Source: Aquabacter cavernae (GTDB lineage Bacteria; Pseudomonadota; Alphaproteobacteria; Rhizobiales; Xanthobacteraceae). Taken from it: DNA of 64,000 nt. The notes below the pieces were generated by a model. The model was not told the DNA's origin. It saw only the letters and a program-made list of their open reading frames with translations, and made no database searches. The stretch covers positions 124,001 to 188,000 of the forward strand of contig NZ_RWKV01000004.1 in NCBI RefSeq assembly GCF_003993795.1, written 5' to 3'. This document shows positions 38,384-47,469 of this stretch, in pieces. Each line of letters opens with the position of its first letter. Positions within the stretch are counted from its first letter, which is position 1. Made by a program: the position numbers and the translations under genes.

Positions 38384-39114
38384 TCCGTTTCCGTTCCTGC
38401 CATCCGTACGCCGCGCGAGCCTGCCGGTTGCCGGGAGCCGTCGGACAATCCAGTCCGCCAGCGCTCCAGCCTTCGGCAGCGCGCGAGAAATCCTGCGGTC
38501 GTCGGATGCGCGAGCAGGGCAGCGTGTACCACATTTGACCGTCCAAGCGCCAAGTCCAATTCGACACCTGTAAGACAGTCGACGACAGCCACCATCCGAA
38601 CCGAGTCTTCGGCCTGCGGATCGGCAGTGGCGGCGCGACGGGCGGCCCCGTCGAGCTTGCGCACCCCATCGGGACGCGCATCGGCGGCGTGCACCAGCAC
38701 TCCCACCGTTTCGGACTGGAGGGCCACCTCCACCTTCACTGTACCCGTCACCACCCGGCCCGCCTTGTTGGCGAGAGAGAGAGCGGCGCGGGCATCCGCC
38801 AGAAGCCGGGCCTCCACGAGGTCCGGCAAGCCTTCCGACGACTGGCCCTTGCCCCGGAAGGCGCGACCGAATGCGCGCCGCTTCAGGGCCGTTTCAAGCG
38901 CTGCGCGGGTCGCGGTGACCCATGCGCCTCGCCCGGGAAGGTTCCGGGCGAGATCCGGCACGATGGCGCCGTCGGGCGCCACCACGTACCGGATCATCTC
39001 CTCAACCGGCGTGACCTCGCGTGTAGCGAGGCACAGACGCGCCAGCGGCGCCCGCGCGGACGTCAGTCCGCGGGGTCCCGCATCGGTCTCTTCCTCGTTC
39101 AGCTCCGAAAGCAC
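38380..39114 (-). CDS. YlxR (DUF448) RNA-binding protein with L7Ae-like second domain
   Basis: A 244-residue protein. The N-terminal DUF448/YlxR domain spans about 22-95: [34 protein letters not shown] and [14 protein letters not shown] second domain (about 100-185: [42 protein letters not shown]) resembles the L7Ae/L30e fold found fused to YlxR in alphaproteobacteria. The C-terminal ~30 residues are Arg/Gly-rich. YlxR is an RNA-binding protein long found between nusA and infB. It is coupled to infB and 22 bp after nusA. Confidence 0.88.
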
Positions 39115-39136
39115 GCCGGGTCATCTCCCTGGGCTC

Positions 39137-40744
39137 TCAGGACGGATCGTCAACAGGCTCGCCCTCGTCCTCGGCATCAGCCGGGGAGAGGTCGTCCTGC
39201 GTGATCCAGCCGGCGGCGACGCGCGCCTGCATGATGAGCTGCTCGGCACCCTCGCGATCGATCTCGAAGCCTTCCAGGGCGCCGGAATAGCGAACCGTCT
39301 CGCCATCCTTGCGCTCGGCCCAGCCCACGAGGTCGTCGGTGGCGCAGCCTGCGAGGTCCTCGACGCTCTTGATGTCGTTCTTGCCGAACGCCACCAGCAT
39401 CTTGGAGGTGACGCCGGGCACGTCCTTCAGGTCGTCCTCGACACCCAGCTCCTTGCGCTCGTTGTCGAGGGCTTCCTCGACATCGGCCAGGTGCTTGAGG
39501 GCGCGGGCCTGAAGCTCGCCGGCGGTCTCCTCGTCAAAGCCCTCGATGGAGGCCAGCTCGGACAGCGGGACGTAGGCGATCTCCTCCACGGAGCTGAAGC
39601 CCTCGGAGGTGAGCAGCTGGCCCATCATCTCGTCCAGGTCGAGGGCCTCGGCGAACATGGCGGTGCGCTCGGCGAACTCCTTCTGGCGCCGCTCGCTCTC
39701 CTCCTGCTCGGTCATGATGTCGATGTCCCAGCCGGTGAGCTGGGAGGCAAGGCGCACATTCTGGCCGCGACGGCCGATGGCCAGCGACAGCTGCGCGTCG
39801 GGCACCACCACTTCGATGCGCTCGCGATCCTCGTCGAGCACCACCTTCACCACCTCGGCGGGGGCAAGGGCGTTGACGATGAAGGTGGCGATATCGGGAT
39901 TCCAGGGGATGATGTCGATCTTCTCGCCCTGCAGCTCGTTCACCACGGCCTGCACGCGCGAGCCGCGCATGCCGACGCAGGCGCCCACCGGGTCCACGGA
40001 CTGGTCGCGGGAGATGACCGCGATCTTGGCGCGCGAGCCGGGGTCACGGGCCACCGCCTTGATCTCGACGATGCCGTCATAGATCTCGGGCACTTCCTGG
40101 AAGAAGAGCTTGGACATGAACTGGGGATGGGTGCGCGACAGGAAGATCTGCGGGCCGCGCGGCTCGCGGCGCACGTCATAGATATAGGCGCGGACGCGGT
40201 CGCCCACCTTCACGGTCTCGCGCGGGAGCAGTTCGTCGCGGCGCAGGATCGCCTCGCCCCGGCCGAGATCGACCACCACGTTGCCGTATTCGACGCGCTT
40301 CACGGCGCCGTTGATGATCTCGCCGATGCGGTCCTTGTACTCGTCATACTGACGGTCGCGCTCGGCCTCGCGCACCTTCTGCACGATGACCTGCTTGGCC
40401 GACTGGGCGGCGATGCGGCCGAAATCGAAGGGCGGCAGGGTATCGGCGATGATGTCGCCCACCTGCGCCGCCGGATTGTGGCGACGGGCGCCGTCCAGCG
40501 TGATCTCGGTGGCGAAATTCTCCACCTCTTCCACCACCAGCAGGTGGCGGGCGAGACGCAGCTCGCCGGTGCGCGGATTGATCTCCGCGTGAATGTCCGT
40601 CTCCTGGCCGTAGCGCGAGCGCGCGGCCTTGGCGATGGCATCCTCCATGGCGGCGATGACGATGCTGCGATCGATGGTCTTCTCACGCGCGACCGCGTCA
40701 GCGATCTGCAGCAGTTCCAGCCGGTTTGCGCTGACGGCAACCAT
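39137..40744 (-). CDS. nusA: transcription termination/antitermination protein NusA
   Basis: A 535-residue NusA. The N-terminal RNA-polymerase-binding domain starts [20 protein letters not shown]. An S1 domain follows (about 135-200, [20 protein letters not shown]). KH1/KH2 hold [20 protein letters not shown] and [18 protein letters not shown]. Two C-terminal helix-hairpin-helix repeats have [20 protein letters not shown] and [20 protein letters not shown], and the tail is acidic. It modulates pausing, termination and antitermination. The start shares one base with the rimP stop (TGATG). Confidence 0.97.
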   Translation of the reverse strand: MVAVSANRLELLQIADAVAREKTIDRSIVIAAMEDAIAKAARSRYGQETDIHAEINPRTGELRLARHLLVVEEVENFATEITLDGARRHNPAAQVGDIIADTLPPFDFGRIAAQSAKQVIVQKVREAERDRQYDEYKDRIGEIINGAVKRVEYGNVVVDLGRGEAILRRDELLPRETVKVGDRVRAYIYDVRREPRGPQIFLSRTHPQFMSKLFFQEVPEIYDGIVEIKAVARDPGSRAKIAVISRDQSVDPVGACVGMRGSRVQAVVNELQGEKIDIIPWNPDIATFIVNALAPAEVVKVVLDEDRERIEVVVPDAQLSLAIGRRGQNVRLASQLTGWDIDIMTEQEESERRQKEFAERTAMFAEALDLDEMMGQLLTSEGFSSVEEIAYVPLSELASIEGFDEETAGELQARALKHLADVEEALDNERKELGVEDDLKDVPGVTSKMLVAFGKNDIKSVEDLAGCATDDLVGWAERKDGETVRYSGALEGFEIDREGAEQLIMQARVAAGWITQDDLSPADAEDEGEPVDDPS

Positions 40745-41607
40745 CAGTGCGTCTCCTTCGCTTTGCCCGGGACGCGCCCGGCTCGTTTGATCGTTTCGAG
40801 ATCGGCGTCCTCGGCGGCGGTGCGCACCACCTTGTGGGGCTTGCGCATGGCCTTCTCGGCCTGCGCCGCCTTGCGGGCGGCACGGTCGGTGCGGGCCGCC
40901 CGCTTCTCGGCCGCCTTCTTGCGCCCGGCGCGCTCCGCATTGGCGGCGTCGCGCGCCGCCTTCTCTTCGTCCGGCCCGGCATCGTCCGCGTCCGGATCCT
41001 CGTCCTCGCCCAGGTCGCGCAGCACGGCCTTGGCATGGCGCAGCGCCTCGGTGATGAGGGCGTCGGTGAGCACCAGCTTCGCCTCGCCGATGTCGCGCAC
41101 CGGCAGGCTCACCAGCGGGTCCTCGTTCGCGGGCGCATCCAGGCGCTTCACCTGGGCTTCGCCGCCCGTCGCGCCCACGAGAACGCCACGGAACCGCTTG
41201 CGGCCCGAAACCGGGACCGCCATGTCCACCCGCACCTCATGTCCCGCCCAGCGGACGAAATCGGAGAGGCGCACCAGGGGACGGTCGATGCCCGCGGAGG
41301 ACATTTCCAGCCGATAGGCACTGGCGATGGGATCCTCGACGTCCAGCACCGGGGACAAGGCGCGGGACGCCGTCTCGCAATCGTCGATGGACATGGTGCC
41401 GTCGGGGCGCTCGGCCATGATCTGCAGGGTGCCGCCATCGCGGCTCGACACCTTCACGCGCACCAGACGATAGCCGAGATCCGCAAGGACCGGCTCGACC
41501 AAAGCGGCAATGCGGGCGGCGACCCCGGTCTCGGTGATGAGACGGGGCTCGTCGGCGGCATTGGACCCAGCGGCCTGTGCGGCCGCGGTTTCGATCGGAT
41601 CGCTCAT
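40744..41607 (-). CDS. rimP: ribosome maturation factor RimP with long basic C-terminal tail
   Basis: A 287-residue RimP needed for 30S maturation. The family core is at about 20-195: [58 protein letters not shown] and [13 protein letters not shown]. Residues about 195-287 are an extra low-complexity tail, first acidic ([14 protein letters not shown]), then very rich in Ala/Arg/Lys. E. coli RimP is ~150 residues. It is the first gene of the nusA-infB transcription unit. Its ribosome site lies in a small hairpin GTCCC-GGA-GGGAC touching the start codon. Confidence 0.94.
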   Translation of the reverse strand: MSDPIETAAAQAAGSNAADEPRLITETGVAARIAALVEPVLADLGYRLVRVKVSSRDGGTLQIMAERPDGTMSIDDCETASRALSPVLDVEDPIASAYRLEMSSAGIDRPLVRLSDFVRWAGHEVRVDMAVPVSGRKRFRGVLVGATGGEAQVKRLDAPANEDPLVSLPVRDIGEAKLVLTDALITEALRHAKAVLRDLGEDEDPDADDAGPDEEKAARDAANAERAGRKKAAEKRAARTDRAARKAAQAEKAMRKPHKVVRTAAEDADLETIKRAGRVPGKAKETH

Positions 41608-42026
41608 GTCCCTCCGGGACGTTTTCCTCGGCCATGAGGGCCTGAAGTCCCAGGGGACCCGGACCCGCAGCCGCTGCTATGCCTGCACCTGCTGAAACGC
41701 ACCCCCAGCGCAGCCCGAAGGCGCGGCATCCGCAGCGGAAGGATTTGCGTAAGCAGAAACGGAGCGGGTCCCGGCGGGGCCCCACTCTCATCACCTTCAA
41801 CGTGGATGGCTCTGAGGTATCCCCAATAGGGACCGCGGCACTATAGACGGAATGGCGCGCGATGCAAGGGCGGCCGCGAAACCCCTCCTCGTCACCACCC
41901 GCCCAGCCCTGTTTGCGCAAGATGATGTAACTTTTCGGATTTTTCGGTCCCCCCGCCACCGGCTCTTTGACGTTGGGGCGTGCCCTCTGGTAAGCAATTG
42001 CCCACCATTGGGGTTGGGAGGACAGG
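41608..42026. promoter_or_regulatory. 419-bp divergent intergenic region rimP / Cys-rich protein gene
   Basis: It contains the promoter and leader of the rimP-nusA-infB operon on one side and of the Cys-rich secreted protein on the other. Near rimP a 13-base hairpin GTCCCTCCGGGAC (41608-41620) holds the GGAGG site. On the plus strand TTTGACG at about 41970 could be a -35, but no good -10 follows. There is no tRNA of the metY type, which precedes rimP in E. coli. Open frames crossing it are not convincing genes. Confidence 0.5.
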
Positions 42027-42446
42027 ATGAGAGGCATTCGAATTCTGCTGGCGGCCACGCTGCTCGCGGGTTCCGCCGTTGCGGCGAACGCACAGACCAT
42101 CAGCTACGGACAGGCGGGCGCGCTGCTTGCCAAGAGCTGCGGCCCGGACATCAACAAGCTGTGTCCGACCGTGAATCTGGGCGGCGGCGCGCTGCAGGCC
42201 TGCATGGATGCCAAGATCTCGCAGGTCTCCGCCAAGTGCCAGGCGGACTATGCCATGGCCACCGCCTCCATCGCCAAGCGCGATGCGGCGCAGGACGCCA
42301 TCGGCCAGACCTGCAACGCGGATGCGGCCCGGCTCTGCCAGGGCATGATCCCCCAGGACGGCAACCTGCTCTCCTGCCTGCTCGAAGCCACGAACGTCGT
42401 CTCGGCCGCCTGCAACCAGGCGATCACCGACGCCGGCTATCGTTGA
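42027..42446 (+). CDS. secreted Cys-rich repeat protein
   Basis: A 139-residue secreted protein with signal peptide MRGIRILLAATLLAGSAVAA then NAQ. The mature part contains two units with exactly the same cysteine spacing, C-x7-C-x12-C-x11-C. The first begins SCGPDINKLC, the second TCNADAARLC. This resembles the Cys-rich repeat seen in FGFR1-like (Golgi-type) and many alphaproteobacterial periplasmic proteins. Eight cysteines could form four disulfides in the periplasm. Function unknown. GGGAGGAC precedes the ATG. An OmpA-like gene follows after 36 bp, so the two are probably an operon. Confidence 0.82.
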   Translation: MRGIRILLAATLLAGSAVAANAQTISYGQAGALLAKSCGPDINKLCPTVNLGGGALQACMDAKISQVSAKCQADYAMATASIAKRDAAQDAIGQTCNADAARLCQGMIPQDGNLLSCLLEATNVVSAACNQAITDAGYR

Positions 42447-42482
42447 TCCCGCCAACCGAACGTTAAAGGAAGGACGACCGAC

Positions 42483-43088
42483 ATGACGTCGCCTCTGATC
42501 CGCTTCGCGCTGGCGGCCTCGCTCGCGCTCTCCGCCGCTCCCGCGCTGGCCCAGACCCAGCTCTCCGACGGCCAGATTCTCCAGAGCCTCCAGGGCTTCA
42601 CCCAGACCGCCCCGGCCATCTCCGCCGAGCAGCTCCGCCAGCTCGTGCAGAAGCACATGGCGCAGTATCCCGGCGAGGCGCTGACCCGTCCCAATCTCGC
42701 GCTCGATCTGGACAAGCTTCCGCAGATCAACGTGCAGGTCCAGTTCCGCCTGAACTCGGCGATCATCGATCCCGCGTCCTACGGCACGCTCGGCTCCATC
42801 GCCGACGCCCTGCACAATCCGATCCTGCACGGCTACAAGTTCATCGTGACCGGCAACACCGACGTCACCGGCCCGCGCGACTACAATCTCAAGCTCTCCC
42901 AGGCCCGCGCCGACGCGGTGGTGAACGCTCTCACCACGGTGTTCAACGTGAGCCCGAACCGCCTCGAAGCGGTGGGCCTCGGCGAAGAAGTGCTGATCGA
43001 CGCGAAGAACCCCACCAGCCCGGTGAACCGGCGGGTGCAGATCTTCACCGTGGGCCGCGTCGGCCCCACCCCGGCGCCGATCCGCTGA
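42483..43088 (+). CDS. OmpA-family peptidoglycan-associated protein
   Basis: A 201-residue protein with signal peptide (MTSPLIRFALAASLALSAAP, cleavage near ALAQ). An N-terminal helical linker of about 60 residues contains LQGFTQTAPAISAEQLRQLV. The OmpA C-terminal domain follows (about 75-190: VQVQFRLNSAIIDPASYGTL, YKFIVTGNTDVTGPRDYNLK, LSQARADAVVNAL). GHTD of the canonical motif is GNTD here, while the peptidoglycan-contacting aspartate and the LSQARA arginine are kept. It would bind peptidoglycan in the periplasm. The gene shares a transcription unit with the Cys-rich gene and ends at a terminator. Confidence 0.88.
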   Translation: MTSPLIRFALAASLALSAAPALAQTQLSDGQILQSLQGFTQTAPAISAEQLRQLVQKHMAQYPGEALTRPNLALDLDKLPQINVQVQFRLNSAIIDPASYGTLGSIADALHNPILHGYKFIVTGNTDVTGPRDYNLKLSQARADAVVNALTTVFNVSPNRLEAVGLGEEVLIDAKNPTSPVNRRVQIFTVGRVGPTPAPIR

Positions 43089-43117
43089 TCGCCACGCCGC
43101 ACGGCTTGAAACGCAAA

Positions 43118-43143
43118 CGGCCGGGCTTCTGCCCGGCTGTTTT
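43118..43143 (+). terminator. Rho-independent terminator after the OmpA-like gene
   Basis: A 9-bp stem (one G-U pair) CGGCCGGGC / GCCCGGCTG with loop TTCT is followed by TTTT, 30 bp after the stop. Confidence 0.85.
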
Positions 43144-43186
43144 CATTTAAGGCTCGCGGATCGCCCGGCCGCGAAAGCAGGCGGCC

Positions 43187-43615
43187 TCAGGCGGCCGGAG
43201 CGGTGCGGGCCGCTTCCTCGCGCAAGGCGGCGAGCAGCTCGTTGAGAAGCTGGTTCCAGAGTTCCAGCGTCACCGCCAGATAGCCGTCCGAGACGCCGGT
43301 GCCGAGCATCACGTCCATCTCGAAATTCAGGAAGCCGTCGCGGGAATGGACGCGGCCGAAGCGGCGCGCGGCGTTCCACTTGCCGCAGATCTCGTCCACC
43401 GGCAGCCCGTCGATGCGGAAGCTCGCGAAATAGGTGAAGTCGTGATAGGCGCCGTTGGTGCCGTTGCCGGACACCACGTTGAAGCTGACGCCTCCCGTGG
43501 CGCTGCGCAGCGCGGCGCGGCCGCCGGGCCATTCCACGGGTTCCGCGCGGAACCCCTTCTGCTGGAGCATCGCGGCAAGGTCATCCACCGTGACCGTGCG
43601 AACCAGATCCGTCAT
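43187..43615 (-). CDS. YbjN-domain protein
   Basis: A 142-residue soluble protein. TVDDLAAMLQQKGFRAEPVE at the N-terminus, then FNVVSGNGTNGAYHDFTYFA, WNAARRFGRVHSR and FLNFEMDVMLGTGVSDGYLA fit the YbjN (DUF1790) fold. Its members are often linked to stress responses without a defined biochemical activity. The start is the ATG giving MTDLVRTVTV; a longer frame reaches further upstream without ribosome site. Convergent with the OmpA-like gene, divergent from the MaoC gene. Confidence 0.72.
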   Translation of the reverse strand: MTDLVRTVTVDDLAAMLQQKGFRAEPVEWPGGRAALRSATGGVSFNVVSGNGTNGAYHDFTYFASFRIDGLPVDEICGKWNAARRFGRVHSRDGFLNFEMDVMLGTGVSDGYLAVTLELWNQLLNELLAALREEAARTAPAA

Positions 43616-43834
43616 TCCATTCTCCCGATGCCTGCACGGCCGAGACAGCCGCCCCCCGCGGCGCCGCGATGCGGGCACGGCCCGTCATCCCCTTGCGGCG
43701 GCTGGCGCGGGCAACTTACAAGCGGTGCCGCCGGGGCGCAAACACCGGAGCGGTGGGACGCCGTCCGCCGTTCGGCGGGGTTGCGCGCGGCACCAAACAC
43801 GGCGCCTATGCCGGGCGCCCATAAGGAGGAAACC

Positions 43835-44293
43835 ATGCTGCCCGAACTTCGCGTGCTGTATTTCGAGGATCTCTCGGTTGGCCTTGCCGAAGAGCTGCGC
43901 AAGGTGATCGCCTCCTCGGACGTGGTGGGCTTCGCGGAAGTGACGGGCGACCGCAATCCCATCCATCTGTCCGAGCATTTCGCGGCCAAGACCCCCTTCG
44001 GCCACCGCATCGCCCACGGCCTCTATACGGCGAGCCTCATCTCCGCCGTGCTGGGCACGCGCCTGCCGGGGCCGGGCGCCATCTATATTTCCCAGACCCT
44101 CAACTTCCGCGCGCCCGTGAAGATCGGCGACGAAGTGGTGGTGCGGGTGGAAGTGGCCGAGCTGGTGCCGGAGCGCCGCCGCGCGCGCCTCGCCTGCACC
44201 TGCTCGGTGGGCGCGGACGTGGTGCTGGACGGCGAAGCCTGGATCAAGGTGCCCACCCGCGCCGAGACCGCGCCGGGTGGCGGGCGCAGCTGA
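43835..44293 (+). CDS. MaoC-family (R)-enoyl-CoA hydratase (PhaJ-like)
   Basis: A 152-residue single hot-dog domain. The hydratase-2 motif is FAEVTGDRNPIHLSEHFAA (33-51) with the catalytic D39 and H44, and GLYTASLISAVLGTRLPG follows. Such PhaJ-type enzymes convert trans-2-enoyl-CoA to (R)-3-hydroxyacyl-CoA, linking beta-oxidation to polyhydroxyalkanoate synthesis. The phaA/phaB/phaR genes are about 9 kb away in this window, which agrees with that role but does not prove it. A strong ribosome site AAGGAGG lies five bases before the ATG. Confidence 0.85.
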   Translation: MLPELRVLYFEDLSVGLAEELRKVIASSDVVGFAEVTGDRNPIHLSEHFAAKTPFGHRIAHGLYTASLISAVLGTRLPGPGAIYISQTLNFRAPVKIGDEVVVRVEVAELVPERRRARLACTCSVGADVVLDGEAWIKVPTRAETAPGGGRS

Positions 44294-44341
44294 GCCGCAA
44301 GGCGGCGTTCCCGGCGCGCGATCTCGTGTGACGGAAATGCC

Positions 44342-44926
44342 CTATCGGTTGGCGCCGGGCACCCACAGCACGTCGCCGCAGCCGCGCGCATTCACGTAGC
44401 GGCTCGCCACGAACAGCAGGTCGGAGAGGCGGTTCATATATTGGATGGCCGCCTTGCCCACCACTTCGCCCGGCTGGCGGGCCAGTTCCACCATCTGCCG
44501 CTCCGCCCGCCGGGACACCGTGCGGGCGAGGTGCAGATAGGCGGCCGCCGGCTCGCCGCCCGGCAGCACGAAGGAGCGCAGCGCCGGCAGTTCCGCATTG
44601 AGGCGGTCGATGTCCGCCTCAAGGCGATCCACTTGCGAGGGCACGATCCGCAGGGGCTCGTAGGCGGGCGGCGGCGCGCCCTCCCGCTCGGGGGTGCACA
44701 GGTCCGCGCCGAGATCGAACAGATCGTTCTGGATGCGGACCAGAAGCGCGTCCACATCCGGCAGATGGGAGAGGTGGAGCCGCGCGAGGCCCACCGCCGC
44801 ATTGGCTTCGTCCACGGTCCCGTAGGCTTCCACCCGCAGGTCGTATTTGGCCACGCGCTCGCCCGAGCCGAGGCCCGTCGTGCCGTCGTCGCCGGTGCGC
44901 GTGTAGATCTTGTTCAGCTTGACCAT
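44342..44926 (-). CDS. cob(I)alamin adenosyltransferase, PduO type
   Basis: A 194-residue enzyme that forms adenosylcobalamin from ATP and reduced cobalamin. The N-terminal ATP-binding part reads KIYTRTGDDGTTGLGSGERV (5-24) with YDLRVEAYGTVDEANAAVG after it. The helical core has RIQNDLFDLGADLCTP, the conserved active-site segment ARTVSRRAERQMVEL, and IQYMNRLSDLLFVASRYVN at the C-terminus. Length and motifs are standard for the PduO/MMAB family. The start is the ATG giving MVKLNKIYT. It stands alone, convergent with the MaoC gene and divergent from the SPFH gene. Confidence 0.93.
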   Translation of the reverse strand: MVKLNKIYTRTGDDGTTGLGSGERVAKYDLRVEAYGTVDEANAAVGLARLHLSHLPDVDALLVRIQNDLFDLGADLCTPEREGAPPPAYEPLRIVPSQVDRLEADIDRLNAELPALRSFVLPGGEPAAAYLHLARTVSRRAERQMVELARQPGEVVGKAAIQYMNRLSDLLFVASRYVNARGCGDVLWVPGANR

Positions 44927-45054
44927 GCGCCCCTTTTTAAAGTCGCGGCCCGTGCGCGTCACCCCCTGCGGGGCGTCCCATTTCGCGGGGCTCTCGACCT
45001 GGGCGGCGGGCCGGGGCATTGTGGCGGCGCCCGGCAGCCCATTGGGAGGACACG

Positions 45055-46050
45055 ATGTTCTTGAGCGGCCCCAGCCTCTTCGTCCTGGTCCTGCTGGTGC
45101 TTGCACTGGCGATCGTGTTCGCGGGCGTGAAAACCGTGCCCCAGGGCTACGAATTCACCGTCGAACGCTTCCGGCGCTATATCCGCACGCTCACTCCGGG
45201 CCTGAACCTCATCATTCCGTTCATCGATCGCATCGGCAATCGCGTGAACATGATGGAGCAGGTTCACGACGTGCCCACCCAGGAAGTGATCACCAAGGAC
45301 AATGCCACCGTCTCGGTGGACGGAGTGGTCTTCTACCAGGTGTTCGACGCCGCCAAGGCCAGCTACGAGGTCTCCCGCCTCGACACCTCCATCCTCGCTC
45401 TCACCACCACCAATATCCGCACCGTCATGGGCGCCATGGATTTGGACCAGCTCCTGTCCCACCGCGACGAGATCAATGAGCGCCTGTTGCGGGTGGTGGA
45501 TGCGGCGGTCTCGCCCTGGGGCGTGAAGATCAACCGCATCGAGATCAAGGACATCGTCCCGCCCGCCGACCTCGTGGCCGCCATGGCGCGCCAGATGAAG
45601 GCCGAGCGCGAGAAACGCGCCTCCATCCTGGAGGCGGAGGGCATGCGACAGGCGCAGATCCTCAAGGCGGAAGGCCAGAAGCAGTCGCAGATCCTGGAGG
45701 CCGAGGGCCGCCGCGAGGCCGCGTTCCGCGACGCGGAGGCGCGCGAGCGCCTGGGCGAGGCGGACGCCAAGGCCACGAGCGTCCTTTCGAGCGCGGTGGC
45801 GGGCGGCGATCCGGCGGCGCTCAACTACTATATCGCCGAGAAGTATGTGCGGGCCTTCGAGCGGCTGGCCGGCGCCCCGAACCAGAAGGTGGTGCTGATG
45901 CCCTATGAGGCGACGGCGCTGCTCTCCACCCTGGGCGGCATCGGGGAACTGGCGCGCGACGCCTTCGCCGCCGCGCCCGCCCGCCGCAGCGGCGGCCCCA
46001 CCGGCCCATCCGTTTCCAAGGCACCTCCGCCTGCCGACCGGGAGCCCTGA
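45055..46050 (+). CDS. SPFH/stomatin-family membrane protein (QmcA-like)
   Basis: A 331-residue protein with one N-terminal TM (LFVLVLLVLALAIVFAG, 8-24). The SPFH domain has VPQGYEFTVERFRRYIRTLT, PGLNLIIPFIDRIGNRVNMM, DNATVSVDGVVFYQV and NIRTVMGAMDLDQLLSHRDE. A long Ala/Glu coiled coil (about 180-260) and a flexible C-terminus follow. It belongs to the stomatin-like group that forms large membrane rings. The NfeD-like gene three bases downstream is its usual partner, and the pair is thought to organise membrane microdomains or stress responses. GGGAGGACACG precedes the ATG. Confidence 0.92.
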   Translation: MFLSGPSLFVLVLLVLALAIVFAGVKTVPQGYEFTVERFRRYIRTLTPGLNLIIPFIDRIGNRVNMMEQVHDVPTQEVITKDNATVSVDGVVFYQVFDAAKASYEVSRLDTSILALTTTNIRTVMGAMDLDQLLSHRDEINERLLRVVDAAVSPWGVKINRIEIKDIVPPADLVAAMARQMKAEREKRASILEAEGMRQAQILKAEGQKQSQILEAEGRREAAFRDAEARERLGEADAKATSVLSSAVAGGDPAALNYYIAEKYVRAFERLAGAPNQKVVLMPYEATALLSTLGGIGELARDAFAAAPARRSGGPTGPSVSKAPPPADREP

Positions 46051-46053
46051 GCC

Positions 46054-46497
46054 ATGGACCTTGCGGCGCTGGTGGCCAGCCCCTGGAGCTGGATCGCGCT
46101 CGGGGGCTTGCTGCTGGCCCTGGAAGTGGTGGTGCCCGGCGCCTCGCTGCTCTGGCTGGGCATCGCGGCCGGACTGACCGGCGCGGCCTCCTTCGCCTTC
46201 GCCCTGGATTGGCAGCTTCAGGTGGCGCTGTTTGCCGTCCTGTCGGTGATCAGCGTCATCGTCGGCCGCCGCTTCACGCCTGCGCGCGACAAGGCCAGCG
46301 ATCGCCCGTTCCTGAACCGCCGGGCCGACGCGCTAGTGGGGCATGTGCTGGTGCTGGAGAGCGCCATCGAAGGCGGCTTCGGCACGGTGCGCGTGGACGA
46401 CACCGTGTGGCGCTGCGAGGGACCGGCCCTGCCGGGCGGCACCCGCGTGAGGGTGACGCGGGCCGCCGGCCCCGTCCTCATCGTCGAACCCGCCTGA
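46054..46497 (+). CDS. NfeD-like membrane protein
   Basis: A 147-residue short NfeD. Three N-terminal TM helices (about 10-75: IALGGLLLALEVVVPGASLL, WLGIAAGLTGAASFAFAL, ALFAVLSVISVIVG) are followed by an OB-fold domain of about 60 residues (LVGHVLVLESAIEGGFGTVR, VRVTRAAGPVLIVEPA). The serine protease domain of long NfeD proteins is absent, as is typical for NfeD partners of stomatin-like proteins. It begins three bases after the SPFH stop and is surely cotranscribed. Its OB domain probably binds the SPFH partner. Confidence 0.9.
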   Translation: MDLAALVASPWSWIALGGLLLALEVVVPGASLLWLGIAAGLTGAASFAFALDWQLQVALFAVLSVISVIVGRRFTPARDKASDRPFLNRRADALVGHVLVLESAIEGGFGTVRVDDTVWRCEGPALPGGTRVRVTRAAGPVLIVEPA

Positions 46498-46592
46498 TCT
46501 TATACCGAAGGCCCATGAGCTTGAACGAAACCCACGCGGCACCGGCCAAAGACCGGGGCCGTTGGAATGACTGACCATCGAGGACCACACCC

Positions 46593-47060
46593 ATGAGCGG
46601 CCCCAGCGCGCCCGCCCGCGAAATCCCCACCCGCCTGCGGGACTATCCGTTCCACTATCCCATCACCACACGCTGGGCGGACATGGATATCTACGGCCAC
46701 GTCAACAACGTGGTCTTCTATTCCTTCTTCGACACGGCGGTGAATGCCTATCTCATGCAGCGCGGCGTGCTGGACCCGCACCGCAGCCCGGTGATCGGCC
46801 TCGTTGTGGAAACGCGCTGCGCCTATTTCCGCAGCGTGGAGATTCCCGCGCCCATCACGGCGGGGGTGCGGGTGGCCAAGCTCGGTTCCAGCTCGGTGCG
46901 CTATGAGGTGGCCATCTTCCAGGGCGCGGACGACACCGCCTGCGCCCAGGGCCACTTCATCCATGTCTATGTGGACCGCGAGCACCGCCGCCCCGTGCCC
47001 CTGCCCGGCGCGCTGCGCACCGCGCTGGGCGCATTGATGGGGTCGGCGCCGGCGGAATAA
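46593..47060 (+). CDS. acyl-CoA thioesterase (4-hydroxybenzoyl-CoA family)
   Basis: A 155-residue hot-dog thioesterase. The active-site motif TRWADMDIYGHVNNVVFYSF (about 22-41) contains the conserved aspartate (D-x-Y-GHVNN). FFDTAVNAYL and VETRCAYFRSVEIPAPITAG follow the family closely. It hydrolyses acyl-CoA thioesters; the substrate is not predictable. The gene ends five bases before the convergent mutT-like stop and lies 95 bp downstream of nfeD, possibly in the same unit. Confidence 0.87.
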   Translation: MSGPSAPAREIPTRLRDYPFHYPITTRWADMDIYGHVNNVVFYSFFDTAVNAYLMQRGVLDPHRSPVIGLVVETRCAYFRSVEIPAPITAGVRVAKLGSSSVRYEVAIFQGADDTACAQGHFIHVYVDREHRRPVPLPGALRTALGALMGSAPAE

Positions 47061-47064
47061 GGTG

Positions 47065-47469
47065 TCAGGGACCGAGAAGGTCGATGAGCGGGGGGATGAG
47101 GGGCTCGTCGGCGGGGGGCATGTCCAGTTCGCGCAATTTGCCCGCGCGCACCCATTTCAGCCCCGCATGCTCCAGCGCCTGGACCTGCCCTTCCCAGCGG
47201 CGGCAGATCCAGAGCGGCATGAGCAGATGGAAGTCCGGATAGGCGTAGCTGGCGAAGGTGAGCGGCGCGAGGCAATCCTCCTTCACCGTGATGCCCAGCT
47301 CTTCCTTCAGCTCCCGGATGAGCGTCTCTTCCGGGCGTTCGCCCGGCTCCATCTTGCCGCCGGGGAATTCCCACAGGCCGGCCAGCGCCTTGCCTTCCGG
47401 GCGCTGGGCCACCAGGACGCGCCCGTCGGCATCGACGAGCGCGCAGGCCACCACCAGGGTGATCTTCAT
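47065..47469 (-). CDS. mutT: Nudix hydrolase, MutT-like
   Basis: A 134-residue Nudix hydrolase. The full Nudix box is at 38-60: G-x5-E-x7-REL-x-EE-x-GI, in [18 protein letters not shown] then KEELGI. The N-terminus [20 protein letters not shown] and [11 protein letters not shown] match 8-oxo-dGTP pyrophosphatases, which clean oxidised nucleotides. Length is normal for MutT. Its start overlaps the argJ stop by 4 bp, and an argJ-mutT pair is common in alphaproteobacteria. Confidence 0.88.
   Translation of the reverse strand: MKITLVVACALVDADGRVLVAQRPEGKALAGLWEFPGGKMEPGERPEETLIRELKEELGITVKEDCLAPLTFASYAYPDFHLLMPLWICRRWEGQVQALEHAGLKWVRAGKLRELDMPPADEPLIPPLIDLLGP

Noticed and set aside
41608-42026. 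tRNA upstream of rimP, as metY in E. coli
   Set aside because: No cloverleaf, T-loop GTTCGA-like or CCA end can be found in either strand of the gap.
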